Part shown: in pieces, positions 37,840-50,330 of the stretch
How the letters are laid out: each line of letters begins with the position of its first letter
How positions within the stretch are numbered: the stretch's first letter is position 1
Translations under genes and position numbers: made by a program
Assembly (NCBI GenBank): GCA_009617715.1
Contig: VTFK01000475.1
Span: 1-64,000 of the forward strand
Reading direction: 5' to 3'
Source of the DNA: Plectrocnemia conspersa
Lineage: Eukaryota > Arthropoda > Insecta > Trichoptera > Polycentropodidae
Length of the DNA: 64,000 nucleotides
Notes under the pieces: generated by a model
What the model saw: only the letters and a program-made list of their open reading frames with translations
Databases searched by the model: none
What the model was told of the DNA's origin: nothing

Positions 37840-39812
37840 CTGCTATTCGGCACAGAAACACAAATATATTTGAGGTAATTCTAAAAGGGACCTCTTAAAA
37901 AATATATTAAAAATACATATAATGTATGTGTGGATTATTTTATAATTTCTGAGAAAACGCGAACGACGCGTGACCAATTTTCTTGTTCATTATTTTTATG
38001 CGCAAATTTTGTTTCATTTTAAATGAGGGTGAAAAAAAATCCAAAACGCTGATAAAAGTACAATATAATCATACATAACTGCGGATTATTTACGCAAAAA
38101 TATAAAAGCAAATAAATATATTTTGACACACGATAATAAAAACATGTTATGTCAATTTATTTATTTATTGGGAATATGTGGTTTCGAGTTACCTTTCACA
38201 TTGTTTCATATACCAAGTTAATAATACAACCATGTAGCTTAATTATATCATTTCTAAAATAATTAACATCAATAATAACTTGCATTTAAATTATATTAAA
38301 ATAAATGACACAAATTTTGGAAAACGCTTTGATTTAAACTATGCGAAATTCTTAAAATTTTTACATCGGTACTGCCCTGCAAAAAAATTGGTTTATTTTT
38401 AAAGTAGTGTTACACAAAAAAAAAATATCTAATAAAAAATAACGCTCTTTATTGCGATCAATAGGATCAAAAATATTTAGGGTTCTACCGTAAAAAAAAT
38501 GATTTTAAATAAAATTAATATGAGAAGCTTATTGTTCAGGGCAAAATAATATTCAAGCTGTTTTATGTATACTAATAGATACAGATAAAAGTAGTTTATT
38601 ATTCAATATAATTATTTTCTTGTGTATATAACTGTTATATTACACGAGCGTTTCATGTTTGAAAGTAAATCTTTGGATTTTTATCGCCTTTTCACAAATT
38701 GAAAATTTACACGAAACGCAATCGTACAATTTTTCCCCAGTGGCCTCATTTTTTTTTGGTGTGTTAATGGCTCAATATAAATTTTAAATTCTTCAAATTA
38801 ACGCGGCCCGGTGACAGAATTTTTAAATCAAGTCACAGCGATGAAAAAAAGTTTCGGACATTTTTTTGCATGGTAGGGTATCATTTATCATGTGAAGGTG
38901 GACAGAAAACCCACAACATTTGAAGGGACAATTTAACGTGAATTATACGCATACATTTTCCGCATATATATATATTTATAAAAATCAGCGTTTTGGAATT
39001 AATTTGATTGATAATAAATACGAACGAAATGTTTGATCTGGAAAACACTTTGCCGTCTCTTAACCATACCTAGTATAAAATAATTTGCAATCCCGTTGTT
39101 GTTATTCATGTAATAAAATATATAGAAAAATAAAATAAATTATTGGTTAATTTGGCATTTAAGTGAGTCTAACGTCGTGTTTGTTAGTTTTTTTTTTAAA
39201 CTACAGAGTTGAACGAAAGCTTAAAAAATATTTATTATTAATTTGTATAGTACCTAGCTACGCTCTAAAGCTTTTTATATATTTTCATGTACATATGTAT
39301 AAAGACTACATTATCCTCTGCATGCAAATTAATTCTTTTGTAACATACATTTTATTATATCATATAAATTACATGCGTTGCCTATCTCGTGCACGCTAAA
39401 AACTAAATCCACTACATTTTTGTTTATTTTTAAATACAATATGTTATTAACAACGCTATATATAATAATAATAATTAATTTTATATATTTAATATAAACA
39501 TACATTGTTTATTTTGTACATATCTAATGATTCAATCGAATAATATCAGGTTAGTCTTAAATTGAGTAATAAAATAGTCGATATGTACAAATTAATCGTT
39601 TTTAAATATATTTTATTTATGGTTATTATTTTTATTTACTTTTAATATAATGATAAATAATATGATTATGCCAATATTGTACTTCTTATATAATATATGA
39701 TTAACTATATATTTTTAATTAGTTGTAAAGAAGTACATTTTTTATTTGTTGTGATATAATGTTGTGTGTTGTATGATATGATACATACATGTTTACACGT
39801 TATAAACCTTAC
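37840..39812. other. AT-rich intronic sequence, nothing recognised
   Basis: It lies directly downstream of the donor at 39812. The short plus-strand frame 39163-39399 has no recognisable product. The plus-strand frame 39766-39969 is only the reverse shadow of the exchanger exon. Confidence 0.35.
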
Positions 39813-39904
39813 CTCCGACCATTTGTGGATCTCCCAAATTGACATAGAACAGAACATCTTTTTCGTAACTGTCTTCTTCAATTATATGCAGAGGTATGAA
39901 TTTT
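39813..39904 (-). CDS. Na+/Ca2+ exchanger (NCX/Calx, SLC8 family), internal exon of CBD2
   Basis: This is a 92-nt internal exon read on the minus strand. An acceptor with a pyrimidine-rich tract ending TTATTTCAG sits at 39905-39913 and a GTAAGG donor begins at 39812. One leading base completes a codon, then 30 codons follow, then one trailing G. The translation contains IIEEDSYEK followed by FYVNLGDPQMVG. Without gaps this lines up with the Calx-beta strand of vertebrate NCX that reads VIDDEEYEK ... LEIGEP. The acidic cluster EED matches the segment that helps form the Ca2+ site in NCX1 CBD2, although CBD2 of Drosophila Calx is reported not to bind Ca2+, so function cannot be assumed. The family is a plasma-membrane antiporter trading 3 Na+ for 1 Ca2+, with cytosolic Calx-beta domains as calcium sensors. 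The exon has no start codon and is too short for ORF listing. The previous coding exon was not found up to 64000. Confidence 0.87.
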
Positions 39905-41193
39905 CTGAAATAATAAAAAATATCGAATTAGTACATCGGTTGACATTATCATTTTTTTATATCATATAATAAATCATATTTAGCGGTCCTTCGAGTTTCA
40001 TAAATCATATACCGAAAAAAAAATGATGACACATTTTTGCAAATCTCAGAGAATAATCGCAAATAAGGTTACACATTAAAAAAAACGCTTTATTTCGCAT
40101 AAAGCGAAGAAATGTTATTAACTCACATAAACTTTTTTTCCCATTTATAATTGAGTTTCATATATACAGCAATGAGGAACAAAACATACACTCATATGTT
40201 ATTCGTGTGTTTTTATTGTCTCAAAACACATTTTGAATACGATATTTGACGTATAAAATAATAATTTGTGTGTTAACGCAAACATTTGGCTTTCGGTCAA
40301 AGTGTTTAATATGCGGATGTATTTTTTAAACGTTTGCGAAAGATAAATTTTACGATGGGCACGTATTGAGGTATGATATGTTTAGGCAACGGTGCAAATA
40401 TTTATTGAAGCGGCCAAAGTAGATATATATTTTTGTATATATTACGCTTAATAAATAACCATAGAGACTAATAAAATGGGTACTAATTTGTACCAATAAA
40501 CGGACATTTATAAGCAATATTACAATAAAATATTTTAAACTGTAATAAAAATACACAATACAACATAACAATAAAACATCTGATAAAATCAGCATTTCTA
40601 TTTATGAAGATAAATGTAGAAATAATAATACAATATCTATTCAGGAAAAGGATAGTATATTCATATTAAAACAACTTGCTAGTTGTATATGTACATATGT
40701 TAAATTAAAGAAAAAATAAACTTACGTACAATTAAAATAATTTTAATTTAAACCTATTTTTAATTTATCAAATGATCTTAATCTACGATATATTATTTAG
40801 CGTATTATTAATAAATCATAAATAAATCCAAAAGGATCAACTAAATCAATAAATATAAAATGTACTAATAAATATAATTTTTTATTAGTTGTAGGTCATG
40901 AATTGTATTAAAAAAAATAAAAACACTAGCAAATCTTTACTTTTTCGAACAGATTTTTATTTATGTGAAAAATATTTAAAAATAATTATTTTAAGAGTTA
41001 GAAAAATAATATGGGGAAAATAACAATATAAAATTAAAAATTTTGCAATAAGAAATTCTAATTTTTTTTTCTAAAATCAATGTTTTTTTTTGTTTCATCG
41101 CAACTATAATTTTAAATAGTAGTAATTGTTTTACTTCTGTCCTGTACATTTCCATAAAAATACTTAATTTATTTAATTATATTATTCTAAAGG

Positions 41194-42007
41194 TTAACCC
41201 TTTACGTGCGAGGAGCGGATAAATCCGCTTCACATCGCATGTCCCTTAAGTGCGAGAAACGGATATATCTCAGTCAAGAAAAAACGCATCTCTTAAGTGC
41301 AAGGAGCGTATATAACGGAATATTTTAAAGCAGGTCTTTGTCTCAAATTTAACACATATTTTTTTTACGATGTATAAGATGTATAATGATGTTTATATGA
41401 TGTTATGTTCCAATGGCTTTCTACCCTCATTTAATTACTTTTATTACCAAGAATCAGAACACATGTTATTTTTTTGTACATCACAAGAGCTCTGTGACCC
41501 AATTTTTTTTAGTCAAAGATCTGTCATTCCATTGAATTCCACATGTGCAATATATGTTTTAATATATATATAATACATTATATAGTTTGCATTCAGTTTA
41601 ATTCTGAAGTCGAAGAGTATTGGTGCGCCTCGAATTTCAATGTTTACAATTTTAAAATTTATAAAAAAACAATTACCAGAAGAGGAAGAAAGATAAAGGA
41701 CGAATATTGATAGGCTAGCATTTTCCGACGAAGTATGAGGACAAAAAATACCAACGCAATTATCAAGTTTGCAGTATCATGCCCTCATCATGCAAGAAAA
41801 AGAAGGGAAAGGAATTTGCAAAAGGAGGCAGACTTTTAATTTTAAAAATAGATTTTTTTAATTTTGAAGGTAAATATAGATGCATAAAGGAATAACTATA
41901 TACAAATAAAAAAAACGTAATTAAATCTTCAACTTCATTTTTTATTGGATAATTGACTCATTTCGTGACTTTTTATGAAATTTAATTCCACACGTAAAGG
42001 GTTTTAA
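41194..42007. mobile_element. piggyBac-like element, decayed
   Basis: TTAA at 41194-41197 is followed by CCCTTTACGTGCGAGGAGCG. The right end CACACGTAAAGGG (to 42001) is followed by TTTTAA. CCCTTT termini at TTAA targets are typical of piggyBac. The left subterminal region has a GCGGATAAATCCGC palindrome and related repeats GTGCGAGAAACGGATATATC and GTGCAAGGAGCGTATATAAC. The interior frame at 41370-41573 could be a decayed remnant but is not recognisable. Length is about 0.8 kb, so it is non-autonomous. Confidence 0.7.
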
Positions 42008-44820
42008 ACTTGTTTTTATGTGACCCCAAATATTAGTCATATCAAGATATTTTAAATTAGTGAATCGTCAGTATCTCTTGACAGTTTCCGCGTGCCGCAT
42101 GTATTTTAGGTTAGAAATATATTTAGCTTCTGATAAATATTGCTTTTTACTTCAATTAAAATTTACAACGGAAAAAATAAATAATTAAAATGTACGTTTC
42201 TTTTAATTTTCCAAAGATTTTTTTTAATATGAACACGATCTATTGTGATGATCGATCAAAAATGTTAATACATAATAAAACACTAATTATGATCTACTTG
42301 ATGCGATAGAAATTAAAAAAACACTATGGTTCCTATTAGATTCGAAACCAGATCTTTGAGGTGATGGTCATTAAATTGATTTAAAGTTTATTAAGATAAA
42401 TATTTATTGAATATGAATTGATAACTATCGATTAAAAAATCAACAGAAAATAAAAATCAGTCTAATTGATTATAACACCTATAGTATAATATTGTTGTAT
42501 TTCATAAATTCAGGCAATATACAATTATATTTGTATAAAAAATAATAATAGATTAATTTAGTCGAAGGCGTAAAATTTATATTATTGTATTTTATAAAAC
42601 AGTACTTTTGTATAATACATATAATTTTTTTTTTATCAATATGTAACGAAAATTTAAGCCAGTGCTAGTGACAGAAGCAAAAAATCTTAGAGAAATTAAG
42701 TGTTGCTTGTAGTCATTTGGAAATATTATAAAATATTTAACTATACCACAATTTAAAATTTGTTGTAAGAATAACTAACGCTTATACAATGCTCCTGGAA
42801 TATCTAGAAAATATTGTTCTGTTTTTTTCGCATAAAGCTATTAGAAAAGTAAAATACAGCTCATGGACCAAACAGTGATAATTACTGTAGACATTATTAT
42901 ATAAACGAGAACCTATATTAGGAGACGTTTGAAAAAATTATAATGTATGAAATGCAGTAAATATTATTGCAATCTTGTGGACTGAAATAATCGAGTCAAC
43001 AGGAAAATTTTGCTAGAAAAAAATATGTCCATTAATGATTAATGCTTCTGTGAACTTCAAGGATACTTTTGAAATAAATAAATAAATTATATTTAGTTGT
43101 CAACAACGAATATATAAATGAATTATGAGATATAATCGTAGTCAAAAGAAGACGTGATTGATCTACAAGAAATGAATGAAATAAAAAATAAAAGAAAAGG
43201 AAAAGAAGCTCATAATGTACGAATTTTTAAGATTTTGCCAATCAAGAATAGGAACGAAGGCTTCATGCATCTTAACATTTTTTTTACCAATAGTGGAAAA
43301 GCTCTTTATGAAAAAATGAAAATATATTTCAACTATCTATTAATAAATTTGTGAAAAAAATACTAAATACTAATCCATAGTGTTATTTATTTGGAAATAA
43401 ATATATTTATAATAAACACTCACATTGCTTGTACATTTTAACTTAAACCAATAATGATATAATAATTTTTTTTTTTTGCGACTAACTTAAATGCGATTTA
43501 CACGGATCTGTATTTTTTAATAATATGTCAAATAAAATAAATCGTTATACCGTAAATGTATTAATATTTAGAGCAAACTCAGCAGATGCATTTTTATACA
43601 TATACAGCAATGTATAAAAGTATATTATTAAAAGGGAAGGGTGTTATTGAGTGAAAAAGGTGTGGAAGATTACGTATTATTTTTATGTAAATTTTTGATA
43701 ACCATCGAATATAATGGAACCGTATTGTAAGAATTTAGCTATCTATATTATGAAACAATTTTATTATATTTCTCTTTGGTCTGAGATTTGAAAAAAATGG
43801 CAAATAACAAAAAGATGTCTCTAATATTCACGTCGCTTAATATAATATAATAGAACAAATGTAATATTCTTCTTTACTTTATTCTGCGACAAAGCCTTTA
43901 TGAGGGTATAAAAACAGGTACACACTCGTGGCAAAAATTCGTAAAAGAAGTTGATATCGCGCACGGTTGCCATCTGCGCCACAAAAGGAAATGTATGGAA
44001 TTAAAACGAGTAAAGCGACCGCCATTATGGCAGAATCGCGATATGTTAATGTCTCTGCAAGAGCACTTGTGCAGATTTAGAGTAAAATCCACACAAGCCA
44101 CAATTTACAGACTATTACGATAACAAAGTATAGCGGCAGCTATACGCAAAAGCTTATGAGGATAATGAGCGCTTTACGATACTGATATATTGTTATATGC
44201 GTATACATACCGAGTATAAACGAAGGACATTTATTTCCAAATCAGAAGAATCGACTATTAGTTTATAGTTAGAATAAAAAAAAATAGACAAATGATTGTT
44301 TAATTTTTCTTCATAGAAAATTTAAATTCTTGTGTTATTATTTTTTATTTATAGTATAGGATCAAATTCAAACATTTTTTTTTATTATATTTTTATTTAA
44401 ATGCTTTTGTGTGATATTAAATAAGCATAAAATTGTATGATAAAATTCGCACAATTAAAAGCAATTCTCAAATTTGAGTACTAATTAAAAACAACTTTCG
44501 GCACCATCCTAGCGAATACGTTTATATCAGTCAGGCTGTAATTAAAATTGTACTCATTGGAGACTTTTACAATAAGATTCAACTTTAAATTAATTTAAAT
44601 TTATGATAAAAACAAGCAAATATTGCACGAAATTTAATGTTTAGTTCAATATAATTTAAGTTCAATTTTTTTATTATTATTTTTAGTCTTAAAATATTTT
44701 AATTGAATTAAAAACACAATATTTTTTGGATATTTTTAAATAAAACTTAATCATATGTGTAATTACGGGTGTGACTTCGCAGTCAGTAAGACGCAGGTGG
44801 AAACTAGTGAGAATTTTATT
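42008..44820. other. AT-rich intronic sequence with a GC-richer block (43890-44120)
   Basis: The block contains GATATCGCGCACGGTTGCCA and CGACCGCCATTATGGC. A minus-strand 67-codon frame over it lacks Calx-beta features. Nothing else is recognised. Confidence 0.25.
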
Positions 44821-44829
44821 AGATTATAT

Positions 44830-45170
44830 TACATATTACGTGATTTTTCTATACATATTGTAAATGTTGTCGAGTTCTGAATTTTTATGATAGACCGTGA
44901 GTCAGATGATGTGTTAGCGAATTAGGTGTGGAAGTAATTAGTAAATAAATATTATTTCTAATATGTCATATGCAAATATGACCATTCGCTTGGATTAGTG
45001 CCGCGCCGTTGTATGTGTCTACACCGGTCGGCTGTTGTTGGATATTTGATTAAATGTATAATAACTTTTGTTTACTTCATATTACTGACTTGAAACGCAG
45101 TCGAACAATTAAAAAAATATTGGTCGATAAAATGCTTCGACTCTGACTACAACTCTGACTCCACAGTACT
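44830..45170 (-). repeat. Dispersed repeat, copy 2 (inverted relative to 12307-12560)
   Basis: The reverse complement contains ACACATACAACGGCGCGGCA and CTAATCCAAGCGAATG, then CACCTAATTCGCTAAC and AATATGTATAGAAAAA. The GTCAGAGTCGAAGCATTTTA block (about 45135-45155) precedes these in the family orientation, whereas in copy 1 it follows. Confidence 0.72.
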
Positions 45171-45179
45171 GATTTTTAA

Positions 45180-47950
45180 ATCATCGCTGTTACTCTAAGG
45201 GAATTCTTTCTTGATCTTTATTATAAAATAACAAATAGTATGTTTCCACCCCGAATCATCGATTTGAGTAAAAATTTATGAATACTTTTTTATTTATGAC
45301 TTGGAATAAGCAATAAATCAGCGGAAAATACACTAAGCAGAGCTACGTTGAACATTGACTAAAACGACTGGAACAAAGCCACTAAAATCAGAGTTTAACA
45401 AGATATTCTAAACAACTTGGAGACAACCAGAACAAGCGGGATTATACGTATTTTTTTAAACTGTTGTTTATAATTAAAATATTTAATGTATGTGTAAGCT
45501 TATGCATTGATTTATAATTTGTTTATATAGTTTTTTTCTGTGTTTTGTAGTATTTTTTTGTTATTGCATACTGAAACGGAAAACTATTTATATATATACA
45601 TAAGAACAATTTTGGTTTCTCTATATTATACATATAGTGGATAGTATAATATATTTATAAAATAAATACAATGTTTAGACCATAGTTTAAAATAAACTTG
45701 AAACCAGTTTAAATACACAACATTGTAAGGCTTCTTTTTCATTGGTGTTATAACCCTGGCAAGGTCATGGCCTTTGCTAATGTCTATGTAATTACTTATG
45801 ATTTAAATCCTATATATATATATATAGTGTATAGCTTACAGCTAAATAGCGGGAATTGTTCTGAATGCAACTATATAATATATAAAAATATTTGTATGCA
45901 TTCTAATAGAAGACTAAACTAGTAAACTTTATCGAGCGGGTGAAACTTAAATTGCTTCGCTGGAAAATTTCTTTCTAGATAAAATATTTGCAAGTTTATG
46001 AGTTCAAAGGCGCCTGATGATATTGTAAGTTCACTTAAGATTCAATAAAAAAAATATCAAGATCATTTGCAAGAAAACAACAAAGAAAAAAACTCGATTA
46101 TGACGTCAATCCATTGAAACTTAATCTTCAGGCGGGAGGCGTACATTAAAAGTTACCAGATTTCCACAAACTGTATTCATGTCGATAATGGATTACGGAC
46201 GCGAAAGTAATTAAGGCATTTTTCGTGAAATCATATTTTTGCGTAAAAAAGTTTAACGTCGCCTTGCGAAAACTCTTTCCTTTGTTTTGCGGGTCATTAA
46301 GAAGCGCAAAATAAAGGAAGCTAAATGAAGGTTCCCGCTGCGAATGATATACTGTTATTTTCCATGTCTCAGTGTACCTAATTTATTTTATATCTCGACA
46401 TAATTAAATGTGGCTAATATGCGAAATTAGCCTTTTCTGTTTCATATCAGAGACAATAGACGCAAATTTATACGAAAACCACGACGAAAATAAACGGTAG
46501 CAGAAGATTCTGTAGGCCAAGACCTAATACAACAACAATACAACAGAGCTTAAATAATATATTCGCAAGAATTGAAATTCCAACACACAGTTTTTAAGTG
46601 GATTTCAATTGGTTTATCAAATAGGATTAGTGCCAACAGTTAGCAGCGGAAACTCGTGAATCCTTTATGATAGTTAATGAAAGATGTTTATGTTCGTAAC
46701 TGAATTTCCAGACTTGGATCGTGGATTTTGCATATGAATTGCAACTTTGCATTTCAGCACATATGCGGTGCTGCGGTCAAACTTAGTTGGGTGTAATTAA
46801 ATTAAATATACTTTTTGGGCTCAAAGGTACCACAGCTTCATACATATTGATTTATTTCGAGTTTTATCGAAGCGCGCCTTGTTTATCATGAATATTCAAT
46901 ACGAATACAAGATGTTTACGACTCTTGGAACCAAAAGCCTCAATTTAACGCCAAAGAAGCCAATACAGTCTAATAGATATGTATAAAATTCCCTAGAGGT
47001 AAATAGAAACGAACGGCTTTGTGATGTATACCTACGCCTACTTCAAACACATTTTAGTATACATTTTCAATAAATAATGTTCGAAATGAACGAGTACTTT
47101 GAAGTTTCAAACATATGTGCTCGTTCAGCGGCGAAATGTGATGGATAAAGTACACTCTTGAAACGGTACATATTTTTTTCTGTTTTTAGAAGAAAAAAAC
47201 ACTTTCTCTGATTTTTTAAATTGCAAATTCAAAACTTTCTGACCACAATAATAAATATTTATTTAGACAAGAATTAAAAAAACAGTTAAAAGTATATCGT
47301 AATGATTTGTTAATGGCGTTTAAAAAACATACTTGATTTGCATTTGAAGGAAATATTTGTAACATAAAGAATAAAGACTACATTTTAAATAAGTAAAATG
47401 CAGCTTATGAGTAAAATAGTAAAATAAAATTTGAGCTCCTGGATCAAACATTATGTTTAACGAGAAAAAGCAGCTTATTATTAAAATATCCTTAACATGT
47501 AATCTCTGCGTTCTTCTTAATAAAAATATGTATTTTAGTTAGAAAAAAAGATTTTGAGTTAAACGAAACGACTTTATTTACAATTGTTCTTTAAAAATGG
47601 CATTTATGGATGATTAAGCTTCTATCTTTTAATATACAGTAAATTATAGAAAAAAATCTGTGATTTACACCGTTTTATTGCTTTGATTTATGTTGCTACT
47701 TGTTTGTAGTAATATGTTTTAATAACACTTTTCTATTATTAAATTTCTTTAATTATTCTTGTATATTATTCGGCTTTTGTAGATTTTTTATATTATTTCA
47801 GAACCTCTTAATATTATTTATAAAATTAATATAAAATATTTTTTGTAATGTTTATTTATTTCGTACTCTTAATTTATCGCCATTATTTTTTTTAAATGAA
47901 TCATTTACATTGACTCAATTAAAAAAAATATTATATATATATAAATAATG
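45180..47950. other. Intronic stretch with moderate-GC blocks (46100-46420, 46560-46960)
   Basis: No coding similarity found. The blocks are CpG-containing and may be conserved non-coding DNA. The rest is AT-rich. Confidence 0.25.
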
Positions 47951-48007
47951 ATTTTTATTTATTATTTCTTCAGTTAAATATTAAGTATATAACTATCTGA
48001 GGTACTT

Positions 48008-48328
48008 TTAAGCAGTGAAAGATCAACTGCCGTACATGTACGGCGATACCGCTCAAAGGGTTAATTTAATTTTTGTATTTTTTATTTATTATTTCTTCAG
48101 TTATGTAAATATATATCTTATATTTACATAACTAAAGAAATAATAAATAAAAATATTATATATGATATTTACATAACTAAATATATACCAGTAAATATAT
48201 AATATATATACTAAATATATAATATGATATTTACATAACTAAATATATACCAGTTATGTAAATATATAACTTAAAACAGTGAAAGATCGACCACCGTACA
48301 TGTACGGCGATACTCCTTAAAGGGTTAA
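48008..48328. mobile_element. Pair of miniature piggyBac-like termini in direct orientation
   Basis: Two copies of about 50 bp, each bounded by TTAA: 48008-48064 and 48271-48328. Both contain CAGTGAAAGATC, the palindrome CCGTACATGTACGG and a right end AAAGGG adjoining TTAA. Between them lie AT-rich inverted repeats (TTATTTATTATTTCTTCAGT at about 48083 against its complement at about 48132) and several TATTTACATAACTAAATATA copies. Only one terminus of each element is present, so these are solo ends or extreme deletions. Confidence 0.6.
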
Positions 48329-48383
48329 ATTTTTATACAAAGGGTCAGGCACAACTCATCAAATTTATTTCTATATTACTCGT

Positions 48384-49152
48384 TATTTTTATCAGTTACG
48401 ATTATCCGAAAAAAATGAATAAGTAAAAAGTCCGTAAATATAAAATAAAAATGCATAGAAAATATTTATATAATTAAATGCGATATTTTTTTTAAACATA
48501 TTTATGTAATTGATGCTTGTATTGTTTATGTAATTTATTTATATAATATTTTTTCAATTATTGTAAATTTAATATTTATTTGATAATATTTCAATACTAT
48601 TTATTTTCGAATGATTTATCTTTCGTTTACTTATTTATTTCTAACCGTATTAAAAGTAATATAAATAAAATTTAAATTATAATTTAATTTTTTGAATTTA
48701 GAATAAAAAAGGATTTAATTTTTATTTTTTACACTAAACATTCGATAAATATGCACTTAGATCGCACAAACATACATAAAAAAAAAAAAAGTATTTTCTT
48801 TAGCTCGTAAAAATTTGATAGTAGATGTAATTTTGTATACTCAAAATTGAATTTTTTTGTCGCATTTTTTAAAACATTTCTTTTTGAAATAGTATCTAAA
48901 AAATTTTTTATTTAAAAAAATATGTAATTTATCTAAGGGTTTTAGTTTTTTTAAATACGGTCAGATGTTCTCAACATTTTATTTTTATCAGTTACGATTA
49001 TCCAAAAAAAAAAAACTAATAAGAAAAAAGTGCGTAAATATAAAATAAAAATGCATAGAAAATATGAATATTTGTTTTAAATGCGATATTTTTAAAAATA
49101 TATTTATGTAAATGATGATTGTATTGTTTATGTAATTTATTTATATAATATT
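48384..49152. repeat. Direct repeat of about 165 bp, copies about 600 bp apart
   Basis: 48384-48550 and 48981-49152 share ATCAGTTACGATTATCC, CGTAAATATAAAATAAAAAT, GCATAGAAAATAT, AAATGCGATATTTTT and TTGTATTGTTTATGTAATTT in order. Confidence 0.85.
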
Positions 49153-49159
49153 ATCAAAT

Positions 49160-49500
49160 TCACTACTGCAAACGTCTATGGCATCTAACTGTTAACTTAA
49201 ACAATATATTTAGCCAATCATGGCAGGAAAGGACCTTAATATTAAATAGATTAACGAAATATGCAGATGAATAAGATTACTGCAACATACTAACATTGAA
49301 GTCATACAACTTTTGGATCAAATGAACAAAGCCATTATTAGATTAGTCATTTGAATAAAACATTTATAAAATTCTGGTAACAAGATACTGATTCGTTTAA
49401 ACCCACACACGTTCTACTTAATTGCGACAATTAAGTACATACCATATCAACAGCAGTGAGGAATTATCCTGTGATAAAATTTTACTAAGCAGATCCAATA
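49160..49500 (+). repeat. Possible decayed repeat related to 60920-61260
   Basis: AGATTACTGCAACATACTAA at 49277 resembles AGATTACTGCAATATACTTA at 61067, and nearby ATTAACGAAAT is shared. The similarity is short and could be an old transposon. Class unknown. Confidence 0.35.
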
Positions 49501-49579
49501 AAGGATGATATAATAAACAAATGTAGATACTATAAATTATTATTTGCTGAAGAAAAAAAACAGATTGAAAAATCGTCTC

Positions 49580-50330
49580 AGGTCAGAGTTACCTAGTAAT
49601 ACAATTTCTCTCTCGAATTTATCTGATATTTTTTGGCACCAAACTTTTTGCACCTCTTTCCCGTAGCGTCTGGTGTATTCTCCGTGCTTGCTTGGGTGTT
49701 TAACATATCTCGGAGGCAATAAATTCAGACGTACAGCCAGCGCACAAGTTCAAATGATATAAATTCCGGTTGCGAAGTTTCTCCTGGTTCCTCGCAAACT
49801 CACCTCCCGCTCTCGAATTTAATAGTGGTCATTTTAATCCGCATAAACATGGGTTTACAATTAGATCCGGGAGAATATAACAAATAACTTCGATATGAGC
49901 GGTCGTATTTCATCCGAGTATTTCTCGAGCCAAGAGCCATTTGACGGAATTGAAATTGTTTGTCTTTTTTTCGTTGAATGTGATGTCTACACCGTTGCTG
50001 TGTATAAAGGAGAATGGCGAGGATTCACAGCCAATTTGCCAGGGAGTTTCCCGGGCCGGCTGGCGGTCAGCCAACCCAGAGTCTCGTCCGAAAGGACATT
50101 TGTTACAAGTTTTGTGTGTGCACAACACAGTGCACCTCGAAAGCCTCCGCAGATTGTACGTCAGCGTGACCGCATCCCGATGCCGCAGTGTTTACAAAGT
50201 AGTTTATCACAATTCCACTTGGAAAGTCGGAAAAATGTTGTGCTGTAACAGAACAGGGAGCGCAAAATTTATCTCGCTTCATCCTTTGTCATATGACGTG
50301 TTCAATTTCAACTAATAGTTTGTGAAACAT
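49580..50330. promoter_or_regulatory. Largest GC-richer intronic block
   Basis: About 750 bp of markedly higher GC. Two plus-strand frames (49895-50248 and 49941-50315) and one minus-strand frame (49910-50128) overlap here, which points to non-coding GC-rich sequence rather than one protein. It contains no Calx-beta motif. A conserved regulatory element or an untranslated exon are possible. Confidence 0.3.

Larger units (their letters stand above)
9361..39812 (-). other. Intron of about 30.5 kb between the two exchanger exons
   Basis: The intron is bounded by GTAAGG at its 5' end (39812, minus strand) and by AG at 9362-9361. Its phase is 1, because the split codon G|AT gives Asp. It holds many transposon remnants, annotated separately, and GC-richer blocks. 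No further minus-strand Calx-beta exon was recognised inside it, although short alternative exons could have been missed by eye. Confidence 0.8.

Noticed and set aside
49895..50315. 117- and 124-codon plus-strand frames overlapping each other and a minus-strand frame
   Set aside because: Several phases and both strands are open together, which fits GC-rich non-coding DNA; no similarity recognised.
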